A stretch of 12,262 nucleotides of DNA from Caccousia sp900752115 (GCA_902472225.1 CABRNB010000087.1:1-12262), one strand, 5' to 3'. Counted from the first letter of the stretch, positions 4,866 through 12,262 are shown. The notes: a model not told the origin generated them from the sequence alone. A program made the numbers and translations.

Positions 4866-6800
4866 ATGAATACCAACGATAACAGGCTGAAAGCCCATAA
4901 ACTGATCGACCATATTTTTCAGGACCTTCTTCCCGCCCACGGTATGGCGCAGCGTCCGGAGCAGATCCAATTGAGTCACCGGATGCTGGAAGCCATGCAG
5001 GACGGGAGGATCGCCTTGTGCGATGCTGGGACGGGCATCGGCAAGACCTACGCTTATCTGGCGGCTGCCACGGCAGCGTCTGCCTTCCCGACAGGGCAGA
5101 TCACCCGCCCCATCATCATTTCCACTTCCAGTATCGCGCTGCAAAACGCGGTGCTGACGGAGTATCTGCCGCTGCTGTCCTGCGTCCTAATGGCGGACGG
5201 GATTCTTACCAAGCCACTGAAAGCGGTCATCCGCAAAGGCAAAAGCCATTATGTCTGCGACGAGCGGCTGGACAGGCGGCTGCGTCAGGTATATCCTGCA
5301 AAGAAAAATCCGGAAGCGCTGACGGCGCTCCGGACTCTTAGGGAAACGCTGGACATGGACAGAGTTTCTCATCTCAGCGGCTATGACCGGGAGCGTGTCT
5401 GCGTACCGCAGGTCTGCGACTGCAAACAGAGGGACTGCCGCTATCAGCGGTTCCTCAAGACCTGCGACAAAGATCAATTTTTGTTTCAAATCTGCAATCA
5501 TAATTTGCTGGTGGCAGACGCCATCCACCGCAGCGAGGGAAAACGCCCCATCTTCCCGGAGCACAGCATCATCATCGTGGATGAAGCCCATAAGCTCCCG
5601 GAGACCGCACAGCAGATGCTGGGTGTGACGTTGGCGGCCGAAGAGATACGAAACCTTATCCTTCAGCTAAAACAGGAACGGTACTTACTGGCGGCAGAAA
5701 TGCTGGAGGACAGCACAGGTCCTTTGCTGCGCAAGCTGGCACAGCCCAGAGAGGAAGCGGAGCCGGTGGAAGCCTGTTTGCGATTGCTGACCGCGCCATC
5801 CCGCACACTGCCCATCATCCAGCGGCAGATCGGCAGCGTGCTCTCCCCGCTGGGAAGCTGCCAGCTGAATACGGTGCTGGACGCGGTCAAGCTGTTCACC
5901 AGTTCCCAGACAGATATGATTTTTTACACTGCCGAAGATGTCAGCACAGGCGGCGCCATGCTGTGCGCCGCGGCTGATGACATCACGCAGCGGATGAAAA
6001 AGATCCTGTGGCAGCCGGATCAGGCGTTTGTTCTGACCTCCGGCACCATGGCGGTGGGCAGTGATTTCCGCCGTTTCAAAACGCAGGCAGGATTGGAGAA
6101 GGGACACCGTGTCATGGAATCCGTTTCTCCATCCCCCTTTGACTACCAGAACAACTGCCTGCTCTACCTTCCGCAAATCCCGCCCCGCCAGAGAGTGGAG
6201 GATACGGATGTGTACTTTAATGAGCTGACTGCCGAGCTCGTCGGACTCATCAAAGCAGCCACCGGTCACGCGCTGGTGCTCTTTACATCCTACGCAGCCA
6301 TGTCGGCTGTGAAGGAGCGGCTGTGGGAGGAATCTCTCCCATTCCCACTGCTGACGCTGGGCCGCAACGCGCCCCACATCATCGAACAGTTCCGGCACAC
6401 GCCGGGAGCGGTGCTGCTGGCCACCGGCGCGGCATGGGAGGGCTTTGATTTCCCCGGCGACTGTGTATCTCTGCTGGTCATCCCGCGCCTGCCTTTCGCC
6501 TATCCGGACGCCCGGAAGGAGCGGGAATTGGAGAAGTATTCTTCCCTTCACGCATTCATCCGTGAGGTAGCTGTACCGGAGATGCAGATCAAGCTGCGTC
6601 AGGGCTTTGGACGGGCCATCCGCACGGAGAGCGATACCTGCGTCATCGCCATTCTGGATGAACGGGCCTGCCGTGGGCGCAGATACGCCCAGGCTGTGAG
6701 TGAGGCATTGCCGGAAATGCGGAGGACCGGCAGCCTGCGGGAAGTGACAAGGTTTCTGCGGGAGAAAAAGCCGGAGAGCTATTTTGAGGTGGAAAGATGA
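4866..6800 (+). CDS. DinG/XPD-type ATP-dependent DNA helicase
   Basis: This 644-residue superfamily-2 helicase carries a Q-like RPEQIQL segment and Walker A GTGIGKT (residues 55-61). Four or five cysteines lie between motifs Ia and II: Cys131, Cys179, Cys184, Cys186 and Cys191, suited to a 4Fe-4S cluster. Walker B DEAH is at 239-242, GAAWEGFDFPG is the motif V region, and motif VI QGFGRAIR is at 579-586. DinG enzymes unwind DNA 5' to 3' and clear R-loops, G-quadruplexes and other structures. No N-terminal exonuclease domain is present, unlike many Firmicutes DinG proteins. The ATG at 4866 is preceded by AGAGG with a long 10-base gap. A longer frame from 4773 would run back through the structured RNA and is rejected. 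It probably processes element DNA during excision, replication or transfer (inference). It overlaps the next small gene by 4 bases. Confidence 0.92.
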   Translation: MNTNDNRLKAHKLIDHIFQDLLPAHGMAQRPEQIQLSHRMLEAMQDGRIALCDAGTGIGKTYAYLAAATAASAFPTGQITRPIIISTSSIALQNAVLTEYLPLLSCVLMADGILTKPLKAVIRKGKSHYVCDERLDRRLRQVYPAKKNPEALTALRTLRETLDMDRVSHLSGYDRERVCVPQVCDCKQRDCRYQRFLKTCDKDQFLFQICNHNLLVADAIHRSEGKRPIFPEHSIIIVDEAHKLPETAQQMLGVTLAAEEIRNLILQLKQERYLLAAEMLEDSTGPLLRKLAQPREEAEPVEACLRLLTAPSRTLPIIQRQIGSVLSPLGSCQLNTVLDAVKLFTSSQTDMIFYTAEDVSTGGAMLCAAADDITQRMKKILWQPDQAFVLTSGTMAVGSDFRRFKTQAGLEKGHRVMESVSPSPFDYQNNCLLYLPQIPPRQRVEDTDVYFNELTAELVGLIKAATGHALVLFTSYAAMSAVKERLWEESLPFPLLTLGRNAPHIIEQFRHTPGAVLLATGAAWEGFDFPGDCVSLLVIPRLPFAYPDARKERELEKYSSLHAFIREVAVPEMQIKLRQGFGRAIRTESDTCVIAILDERACRGRRYAQAVSEALPEMRRTGSLREVTRFLREKKPESYFEVER

Positions 6801-6946
6801 TCGACGCAAAGAAAGAATTGCAGTATCGGCTGGCAGTCAGGATGCTGGAGCATCTGGCGGAAATCGGCCTGCTGAGCGCGGAAGAACTGTCTTACGCCAA
6901 GAGACTGGCCAGAGAGAAATATTCCCCGCAGACTGTTTGGGAATAG
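6797..6946 (+). CDS. 49-residue SHOCT-like small protein
   Basis: The reading frame MIDAKKELQYRLAVRMLEH continues to PQTVWE and a TAG at 6944-6946. It begins inside the helicase stop codon (ATGA overlap), with GAGG 7 bases upstream, so it is translationally coupled. The protein is charged and helical, with a GLLSAEELSYAKRLAREKY stretch like the short SHOCT-type motif (hydrophobic-G-L-I/L-S/T-E-E-E/L then a basic helix ending KY). Similar tiny proteins are often found just before large serine recombinases in clostridial elements, probably in DNA or protein oligomer binding, though the function is unproven. It lies 68 bases before the first large recombinase. Confidence 0.72.
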   Translation: MIDAKKELQYRLAVRMLEHLAEIGLLSAEELSYAKRLAREKYSPQTVWE

Positions 6947-7014
6947 TGCTGGATATTCTGCGGATCGTGTGGTAGCTTGTGTGTTGACAAAAAAGATACA
7001 GGGAAGTGAAGAAC

Positions 7015-8568
7015 ATGGCACAGGTAAAAATCATCGCGCCGCAGACGCGGGAAGCGGAACATCTGCGGGTGGCAGCCTACTGCCGGGTCAGTTCGGACTC
7101 CAAGGATCAGCTGCATTCCTACGCCGCCCAGATCCGCAATTATACGGAAGAGATCGCCCAGCATGACGGCTGGGAGCTGGTGGATGTGTATGCCGACGAA
7201 GGGCTGACCGGCACCCGGATGGATCAGCGGGATGACTTCAACCGTATGATGCGGGACTGCCGGAAGGGCAAGATCGACCGCATTCTGGTGAAGTCCGTAT
7301 CCCGCTTCGCCCGGAATACCAGAGACTGCCTGTCCGCCCTGCGGGAGTTATCCGCCATGGGCGTCAGCGTCCGGTTTGAAAAAGAAAATATCGACACGGA
7401 AACGCTCACCACCGAACTGATGGTGAGCGTTTCCGGTTCTCTTGCCCAGCAAGAATCCATCTCCATCTCCGCCAATCAGAAGATGAGCTATCAGCGGCGG
7501 ATGGAGCGTGGGGAATTTATCACCTGCACCGCCCCTTACGGATACCGAATCGTAAATAAGAAAGACCTTGAGATCGTCCCGGAGGAAGCCGCCACGGTGC
7601 GCTGGATCTTCGACGCATACCTCAAGGGGCGCAGCTCCGGATGGATCGCGGAGCAGCTGACGGCGAAAGGCATCCCCTCCCAGTCCGGCGCGGAATGCTG
7701 GAGAGAAACGGGGATTCGATACCTGCTGACCAATGAAAAGTACATCGGAGACGCTCTGAGCCAGAAATCCTACAGCTGCGGCTTCCCCTTCGTGCAGAAA
7801 CGAAATCACGGGGAACGCCTGCAATACTACACGGAGAACTCCCACCCAGCTATCATAGACAGGGACACCTTTGAGCGGGTGCAGGTACTGCTGCAAAAGA
7901 AAGCGCAGAAAGAGAAAAAGCGCAGAGAAAAAAGCCCTCTTGCCTTAAAAATCGTTTGCGGGAACTGCGGGACGGTGTTTCAGCGCCGAAGCAGCCAGAA
8001 CGGATATGTGACCTGGGTCTGCCGAACCCACGACCGCCACGCCGCGGACTGCCCTGTAGGACGCATCCTGGAAGCGGAGATCCATGCCGCCTTCCTGCGG
8101 ATGTACCACAGGCTCAAAAGCAACGCGGACATCATTCTGGCCCCGGCCCTCCGGCAGCTGAACACGCTGGACACGATCCTGCGGCAGAATCATCCGCAGG
8201 TGCTGGCCATCAACCGGGCCATCGCGGAAGCAACAGAAGAAAGCCATAAGATCAGCACTCTGCGGGCCAATGGCCTGCTGGACGCGGATATCTGCGTCGC
8301 CCGCATGAATGCCATCAGCGCCAGACTGGCGCAGCTTCGCGGAGAACGGCGCAGGCTGACAGAGAACGAAGCGATAGGCGAAACGATGGATGCGCTCCGC
8401 AAGGTGGAGCAGACGCTTCTCAACGGACCGGAACGGCTGGACGGCTTCGATGAAGAGCTATTCGAACGTCTGGTGGAGAAGATTATTGCAGAGACTCAAA
8501 CCCGCATCCGCTTCCGGCTTTACGGAGGCTTGGAACTGACAGAACAATGGGAGGTGGCGGCAAGATGA
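7015..8568 (+). CDS. large serine recombinase A (catalytically complete)
   Basis: This 517-residue protein has all parts of a large serine integrase. The catalytic domain (about 15-165) contains YCRVSSDS, with nucleophile Ser26, then DEGLTGTR, KSVSRFARN and the QQESISIS helix. The recombinase domain (about 180-285) carries PYGYRI, EIVPEE and LLTNEKYIGD. A zinc ribbon follows with Cys315, Cys318, Cys336 and Cys346. The C-terminal coiled-coil-like region (about 370-490) is rich in E, R, L and A. Such enzymes excise and integrate elements at short attachment sites. The ATG at 7015 is preceded by AGGGAA; the in-frame GTG at 7006 has no room for a ribosome binding site. The gene overlaps recombinase B by 4 bases and heads a three-recombinase operon, an arrangement known from some streptococcal and clostridial ICEs. 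Confidence 0.95.
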   Translation: MAQVKIIAPQTREAEHLRVAAYCRVSSDSKDQLHSYAAQIRNYTEEIAQHDGWELVDVYADEGLTGTRMDQRDDFNRMMRDCRKGKIDRILVKSVSRFARNTRDCLSALRELSAMGVSVRFEKENIDTETLTTELMVSVSGSLAQQESISISANQKMSYQRRMERGEFITCTAPYGYRIVNKKDLEIVPEEAATVRWIFDAYLKGRSSGWIAEQLTAKGIPSQSGAECWRETGIRYLLTNEKYIGDALSQKSYSCGFPFVQKRNHGERLQYYTENSHPAIIDRDTFERVQVLLQKKAQKEKKRREKSPLALKIVCGNCGTVFQRRSSQNGYVTWVCRTHDRHAADCPVGRILEAEIHAAFLRMYHRLKSNADIILAPALRQLNTLDTILRQNHPQVLAINRAIAEATEESHKISTLRANGLLDADICVARMNAISARLAQLRGERRRLTENEAIGETMDALRKVEQTLLNGPERLDGFDEELFERLVEKIIAETQTRIRFRLYGGLELTEQWEVAAR

Positions 8569-9374
8569 TCAACCGCAAGGTGTTATACGGGTATCAGATT
8601 CGAAACGGTGCGTTGGAGATCGTGCCGGAGGAGCAGCGGACCGTCAGTATGGTCTTTACGCTCTACAACGCCGGGGCTTCCTATCAGGCCATCTCGGACG
8701 CCTTGAACCGGCAGAGTATTCCGTATTGCCGGGAAGTGCCGCTCTGGAACAAGCATAAGGTAAAGCGCCTTTTGGAAAATCCCCGTTACACCGGTAAGGA
8801 GGGATACCCCATACTGGTGGAAGCGGATATTTTCCAAGCGGCGCAGGAAAAGACGGCGGAAAAGAATGCCAGGAAGCAGTCCCACGGAGAGAAGCCTGCC
8901 ATTGCGCGGTTGACTCCATACTTCCGCTGCACCTGCGGCGGGAAGATGACCCGGCTGGGCGGCGGCTGGCAGAACAGCGGCAAGCTGTATCTGAGATGCG
9001 AAGGCTGCGGGAATACCGCGGTCATGGACATGGATGCGACGGTAAACGGGATCGTCCGTCAGTTCCGGAACCATGAACAGCCCAGCTGCACCGCCTACAC
9101 GCCCTCTGCGGAGGTCATGCGGCTGGACAATGCCATCAACCGGGGGCTGGAGCAGCCAGACTCGCCAGAAGCGGTGATGGCGCTGATCCTGCAGGGTGCG
9201 GCAGCACGGTATGCCTGCTGTCCGGAGCTGGCCGCCAAATCTGAGGGGGCGGAGCGGCTGACAGACACGGACTGGAAACGCTTCCGCCAGACAGTCTCCC
9301 ATATTACCATCTCACAGGATGCCGAAGTAACTCTTATATTTACGGATAAAAAAGCGACAGGAAAGGACGAATGA
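8565..9374 (+). CDS. large serine recombinase B lacking the catalytic domain
   Basis: This 269-residue protein begins directly in the recombinase (DNA-binding) domain: VLYGYQI, EIVPEEQRTVSMVF, YQAISDALNRQ and RLLENPRYTG align by eye with the YGY and EIVPEE stretches of recombinases A and C. A zinc ribbon follows (CTCGG at about 120-125 and CEGCG at about 145-150), then a C-terminal region with a strand pattern like the end of A and C. The N-terminal catalytic domain of about 150 residues, with the serine nucleophile, is absent. No remnant precedes it, because the gene starts inside the stop codon of A (ATGA overlap, GGAGG upstream). The frame is intact, so this is unlikely to be a random decay product. 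It probably acts as a DNA-binding or architectural partner of A and C (inference). Confidence 0.88.
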   Translation: MINRKVLYGYQIRNGALEIVPEEQRTVSMVFTLYNAGASYQAISDALNRQSIPYCREVPLWNKHKVKRLLENPRYTGKEGYPILVEADIFQAAQEKTAEKNARKQSHGEKPAIARLTPYFRCTCGGKMTRLGGGWQNSGKLYLRCEGCGNTAVMDMDATVNGIVRQFRNHEQPSCTAYTPSAEVMRLDNAINRGLEQPDSPEAVMALILQGAAARYACCPELAAKSEGAERLTDTDWKRFRQTVSHITISQDAEVTLIFTDKKATGKDE

Positions 9375-9377
9375 TCC

Positions 9378-11021
9378 ATGGAAGCGACAGCAGCCACCTT
9401 AGAGCGGCGGGTGCGGGTGATCCCCGCAACCAGAAAACCGGAAGAACTGCACAGAGACCATGACGGAAAAATGCGCGTAGCGGCCTACTGCCGCGTCTCG
9501 ACGGACAGTGAAGAGCAGCTCAACAGCTATGAGGCGCAAAAGACCTACTACACCCAGAAGATCCAGGACAGCCCGGATTGGGAGATGGCAGGGATCTATG
9601 CCGATGAGGGTATCTCAGGCACCAGCCTGAAAAAACGGACGCAGTTCAACAAGATGATCACTGCCTGCAAGCGGGGACACATCGACCTCATCATCACCAA
9701 GTCCCTCTCCCGCTTTGCCAGAAACACGGTGGATTGCCTGGATACGGTGCGGCTCCTGAAAGCAAACGGCATTGGGGTGTACTTCGAGAAGGAAAACATC
9801 AACACCCTCACGGAATCCAGCGAATTTCTCATCACCCTGTTCAGCGGCTTCGCCCAGGCGGAATCCGAGTCTCTCAGCAAGAATGTCGCATGGGGAAAGC
9901 AGAAGAGCGCGGAGGCGGGAAAGGTCACCTTCCAGTACAAAAAGATGCTGGGATACCGGAAGGGGGCGGACGGACAGCCGGAGATCGTACCGGAGGAAGC
10001 GGAGATCATCCGCCGCATTTACCACAGGTATCTGGACGGCTGCACCCTGGGACAGATCAAGCGGGAGCTGGACGAGGACGGTGTTCCCACCGCACAGGGT
10101 GTAGAGCGCTGGTCTCCCTCCATCATCCACAATATCCTGACCAATGAAAAATACATTGGAGACGCCCTGCTGCAGAAAACCTATGTGACGGACTGCATCA
10201 ACAAAAAGGTCAAAAAGAACCGTGGTGAACGCACGATGTACTATGTGGAGAACAGCCATCCGGCCATTGTCTCAAGGGACCTGTTCAATCAGGTGCAGCA
10301 GGAGATGACGCGCCGGTCCAGCAAACGGAAGGTGCTGCAAAAGAGCGGAAAAACGGAACTTGGGAAATACTCCGGCAAATACGCACTGACAGAATTGTTG
10401 GTGTGCGGCGAGTGTGGCTCTCCCTACAAGCGGGTAACGTGGGCCAGAAATGGGAAAAAGCGCATCGTGTGGCGCTGTGTCTCCCGGCTGGAGTTCGGTA
10501 CAAAATACTGCCAGCACTCTCCGACACTGGATGAAGGCAAGCTGCACAGCGCCATCCTCGCGGCCATGAACGAGTACGCCGCCATCCGGCAGGAGGTCTG
10601 CCCCGATGTGCTGGCCATGGCGGAGGAAGCAAGGCAGGCGTTATCTCAGGCCGGTGCACGGCTGCTGCAGCTGAAGAAGCGCATGGATGAGGTGAGCCGG
10701 GAGCAAAGCGATGTGCTGGATCGGCTGCTCGTCAACATGGCCGATACCGAGCTGAATGCCAGAATGAAAGCGCTGACGGATGAGAAGGAATCCCTTAAGG
10801 CGCAGATCGCAGACGCGCAGCAGGCAGAGGTCAATCTGGAGGAACAGGCTGCCAGACGCCGGCAGATGTGGGACAGTATCATGGAATGCGCCGCGGGCTA
10901 CACGGAATTTGACAATGAGCTCGTCCGGCAGGTCATCCAAAAGATCACGGTGGAGGATGCGGAAACCATCCACATCCACTTCCGAGACTCGGATGTGGTG
11001 CTGGAACAGGAAGTAGAATGA
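9378..11021 (+). CDS. large serine recombinase C (catalytically complete)
   Basis: This 547-residue protein has a complete large-serine-integrase plan. The catalytic domain (about 31-180) has YCRVSTDS with nucleophile Ser41, DEGISGTS, KSLSRFARN and the AESESLS helix. The recombinase domain (about 195-305) has LGYRKG, EIVPEE and LTNEKYIGD. The zinc ribbon uses Cys343, Cys346, Cys367 and Cys378. A C-terminal coiled-coil-like region (about 410-500, KKRMDEVSREQ and LKAQIADAQQ) is typical of enzymes needing synapsis control. It starts 3 bases after the stop of B with AAAGGA upstream, and its stop lies 20 bases before the phosphoesterase start. A and C resemble each other throughout but are clearly diverged paralogues, so a heteromeric or division-of-labour system is likely (inference). 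Confidence 0.95.
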   Translation: MEATAATLERRVRVIPATRKPEELHRDHDGKMRVAAYCRVSTDSEEQLNSYEAQKTYYTQKIQDSPDWEMAGIYADEGISGTSLKKRTQFNKMITACKRGHIDLIITKSLSRFARNTVDCLDTVRLLKANGIGVYFEKENINTLTESSEFLITLFSGFAQAESESLSKNVAWGKQKSAEAGKVTFQYKKMLGYRKGADGQPEIVPEEAEIIRRIYHRYLDGCTLGQIKRELDEDGVPTAQGVERWSPSIIHNILTNEKYIGDALLQKTYVTDCINKKVKKNRGERTMYYVENSHPAIVSRDLFNQVQQEMTRRSSKRKVLQKSGKTELGKYSGKYALTELLVCGECGSPYKRVTWARNGKKRIVWRCVSRLEFGTKYCQHSPTLDEGKLHSAILAAMNEYAAIRQEVCPDVLAMAEEARQALSQAGARLLQLKKRMDEVSREQSDVLDRLLVNMADTELNARMKALTDEKESLKAQIADAQQAEVNLEEQAARRRQMWDSIMECAAGYTEFDNELVRQVIQKITVEDAETIHIHFRDSDVVLEQEVE

Positions 11022-11041
11022 GTAGAAAAGGGAGAAAAGAA

Positions 11042-11791
11042 ATGGCCATTTTTATAACCGGTGATACGCACGGTGATTTCAGCAGGCTCCTGCCTGCAGC
11101 ATTCCATGAGCAACGTGACCTGACCAAAGAGGATTACCTCATCATCTGTGGAGACTTCGGCGGTGTCTGGGATGGCGGTGATGCGGAGCAGCAGTGGCTG
11201 GACTGGCTGGAGACCAGGTCCTTTACCACGCTGTTCGTCAGCGGAAACCATGAAAACTATGATCTGCTCCGCAACTATCCAATCAGCCAATGGCACGGCG
11301 GCTTGGTACAGGCCATACGCCCCAGCGTCCTGCATCTGATGCGGGGCCAGCTTTATAACATCTGCGGAAAGCGGATATTTACCATGGGCGGCGCCAGCAG
11401 CCACGATATCCGGGACGGCATTCTGGAACCGGATAATCCGGACTATGAGCGAAAGCTGCGGCAGCTCAACGCCGCAGGCGCTCTCTACCGAGTCAATCAC
11501 CGCTCCTGGTGGAAAGAGGAACTGCCCGGCGAGGACGAATACCGGACCGCAAGAGAAGCACTGGACAAAACAGGTTGGGACGTGGACTACATCATCACCC
11601 ACTGCTGCCCCAGTAGCATTCAGGACACATTCAGCGGCGGGTTGTTCCAACGGGATGCCCTGACAGACTTTCTCGATGAGGTTCGAGAGCGATGCCGATT
11701 CCAATACTGGTTTTTCGGACACTACCACGAAAACATGGTGGTAGAGAAAGAGTTCGTAATGCTCTATAATCAGATTATCCGACTGAAATGA
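11042..11791 (+). CDS. calcineurin-like metallophosphoesterase
   Basis: This 249-residue protein shows the dimetal phosphoesterase motifs in order: GDTHGD (Asp8 and His10), GDFGGVWDG (Asp38), GNHEN (Asn69 and His70), THCCP (His187) and GHYHEN (His227 and His229). The family hydrolyses phosphomonoesters or phosphodiesters using two metal ions. The real substrate (nucleotide, nucleic acid or protein phosphate) cannot be predicted here. Phosphoesterases of this type are frequent last genes of recombinase operons in clostridial elements. The chosen ATG at 11042 has GGGAG 7 bases upstream. An in-frame ATG at 11018, overlapping the stop of recombinase C by 4 bases, would add 8 basic residues and cannot be fully excluded. 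A terminator-like stem follows directly. Confidence 0.88.
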   Translation: MAIFITGDTHGDFSRLLPAAFHEQRDLTKEDYLIICGDFGGVWDGGDAEQQWLDWLETRSFTTLFVSGNHENYDLLRNYPISQWHGGLVQAIRPSVLHLMRGQLYNICGKRIFTMGGASSHDIRDGILEPDNPDYERKLRQLNAAGALYRVNHRSWWKEELPGEDEYRTAREALDKTGWDVDYIITHCCPSSIQDTFSGGLFQRDALTDFLDEVRERCRFQYWFFGHYHENMVVEKEFVMLYNQIIRLK

Positions 11792-11793
11792 TG

Positions 11794-11840
11794 AGTGGAG
11801 GCGCACTGGCGATTGGCTAATGTGTCTCCACTTTCTATTT
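11794..11840 (+). terminator. probable terminator of the recombinase/phosphoesterase operon
   Basis: agtggaggcgca (11794-11805) pairs with tgtgtctccact (11821-11832) over 12 bp, including two G-T wobbles, with a 15-base loop. It is followed by the broken T-tract ttctattt. The stem is good but the T-tract is weak, so termination may be partial. Confidence 0.6.
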
Positions 11841-11862
11841 AAGTAAGTTTTTCACAAGCTCA

Positions 11863-11914
11863 GGCATAAATCTTTGTCCGGGTTCACGAATAGCTTTCCC
11901 GACTACGTTATGCC
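11863..11914 (+). promoter_or_regulatory. nested hairpin leader upstream of an orphan RBS
   Basis: The outer arms ggcataa (11863-11869) and ttatgcc (11908-11914) are perfect. Inside, gtccggg (11876-11882) pairs with tcccgac (11897-11903) with one mismatch and one wobble. It lies about 36 bases before AGGAGG (11951-11956). It could be a cis-acting RNA leader or part of an element-end site. I recognise no riboswitch family. Confidence 0.4.
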
Positions 11915-11964
11915 ATTGTGTTGACGCAGGCTACGCCCAAGACAAAAAACAGGAGGAAACAAAC

Positions 11965-12009
11965 ATGACGATTGATAGCGCAAAGGATCTTCAAATGAAA
12001 GGCTCGTAA
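11965..12009 (+). pseudogene. 14-codon orphan reading frame with strong RBS, possible truncated gene start
   Basis: AGGAGG lies 8 bases before an ATG that opens MTIDSAKDLQMKGS and then stops (TAA at 12007-12009). The signal is as good as any in the window but nothing coding follows. It may be the 5' end of a gene cut off by integration or deletion, or a leader peptide. I see no attenuator hairpin directly after it, which favours truncation. Confidence 0.4.
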
Positions 12010-12218
12010 AATTGGTCTATTGGAATTGACGTTTTATGTATTTTCACGTATACTTAATTTACAGATTCACGCGCACATTTACAGATCATTCATCCGTCAT
12101 CACAAGATGCTGGGGGTTCGAATTGCAAAACGGAAAATCGAGCCTCAAAAGCCAGCAAACCCTTGCGGCACAAGACTTTGCTCCTGCATCTTTTCTGTCA
12201 ACACCCGACAGCAAACAC
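12010..12218. other. AT-rich gene-free right edge
   Basis: No credible gene is visible; one 65-codon frame crosses it but has no ribosome binding site or recognisable features. The stretch holds an 11-mer (12017-12027) similar to one at 13-23, a tRNA T-loop-like ggttcgaat (12115-12123) without a matching 3' stem, a two-tier hairpin (12154-12182: agcaaa/tttgct and cttg/caag), and a 5-bp ctgtc/gacag stem near 12195-12211. Confidence 0.4.
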
Positions 12219-12262
12219 GCCGAAAACCTTTGATTTATCAGGGTTTTCGGCTTTTCTTATTT
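12219..12262 (+). terminator. Rho-independent terminator at the right edge
   Basis: gccgaaaacc (12219-12228) pairs perfectly with ggttttcggc (12242-12251) across a 13-base loop, followed by ttttcttattt. On the minus strand it is preceded by A residues, so it may act mainly for a plus-strand transcript entering from the left. Confidence 0.8.

Noticed and set aside
6984..6989. Perfect TTGACA before recombinase A
   Set aside because: No acceptable -10 box at 16-18 bp; expression from the helicase promoter is equally possible.
12036..12233. 65-codon frame at the right edge
   Set aside because: No ribosome binding site, no domain, and it overlaps a hairpin and the start of a terminator.
1..12262. 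CRISPR array, tRNA, rRNA or insertion sequence
   Set aside because: No regularly spaced repeats, no complete cloverleaf, no ribosomal RNA sequence and no DDE transposase were seen.

Overview
The window looks like the regulatory and integration end of an integrative mobile element (an ICE/IME-type island) in a Gram-positive anaerobe, most likely a gut clostridium of the Bacillota (Oscillospiraceae or Lachnospiraceae type). The reasons are strong AGGAGG-type ribosome binding sites, a gene with a TTG start, Gram-positive sigma-A promoter spacing, a Bacillus/Clostridium-type SOS box, and a gene set (XRE plus ImmA/IrrE, sigma-like protein, DinG-like helicase, tandem large serine recombinases) that recurs in clostridial mobile elements. 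The species cannot be fixed from the sequence. The gene-bearing core reads as GC-moderate to GC-rich, while both edges (1-93 and about 11840-12262) are more AT-rich and nearly gene-free, as expected near element/host junctions.

Layout. 94-1141: a small serine resolvase on the minus strand, divergent from a small XRE repressor; the shared intergenic region carries two matched palindromes (AGTG-N6-CACT) and a 9-bp inverted repeat in the resolvase leader. 1142-2327: a large perfect palindrome, a WYL-domain regulator and its terminator. 2334-3700: a sigma-A promoter with an SOS box inside its spacer drives an XRE repressor and an ImmA/IrrE metallopeptidase, followed by a zinc-ribbon protein. A TGTTCTC-N6-GAGAACA palindrome lies just downstream of the promoter and again before the zinc-ribbon gene. 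3775-4439: a terminator, a hairpin ending in the Shine-Dalgarno sequence, and a sigma-70 region-4-like protein.

4440-4865 is the most unusual part. It is about 425 bases without a credible gene but full of nested complementary segments, including two long-range 9-bp perfect helices, which I interpret as an undescribed structured non-coding RNA. 4866-6946: a DinG/XPD-type helicase and a 49-codon SHOCT-like gene, overlapping by 4 bases. 7015-11791: three large-serine-recombinase genes in tandem and a calcineurin-like phosphoesterase, spaced as one operon. The middle recombinase has no catalytic domain. 11794-12262: a weak terminator, a structured leader followed by a strong RBS and a 14-codon orphan reading frame, and a final terminator.

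How it may work together (inference). The XRE/ImmA pair under SOS and self control would keep the element quiet until DNA damage. The WYL protein, the first XRE protein and the sigma-like protein would add further transcriptional layers. The helicase would process element DNA, and the recombinase trio would carry out excision and integration. Conjugation and cargo genes are not in this window and probably lie further left.
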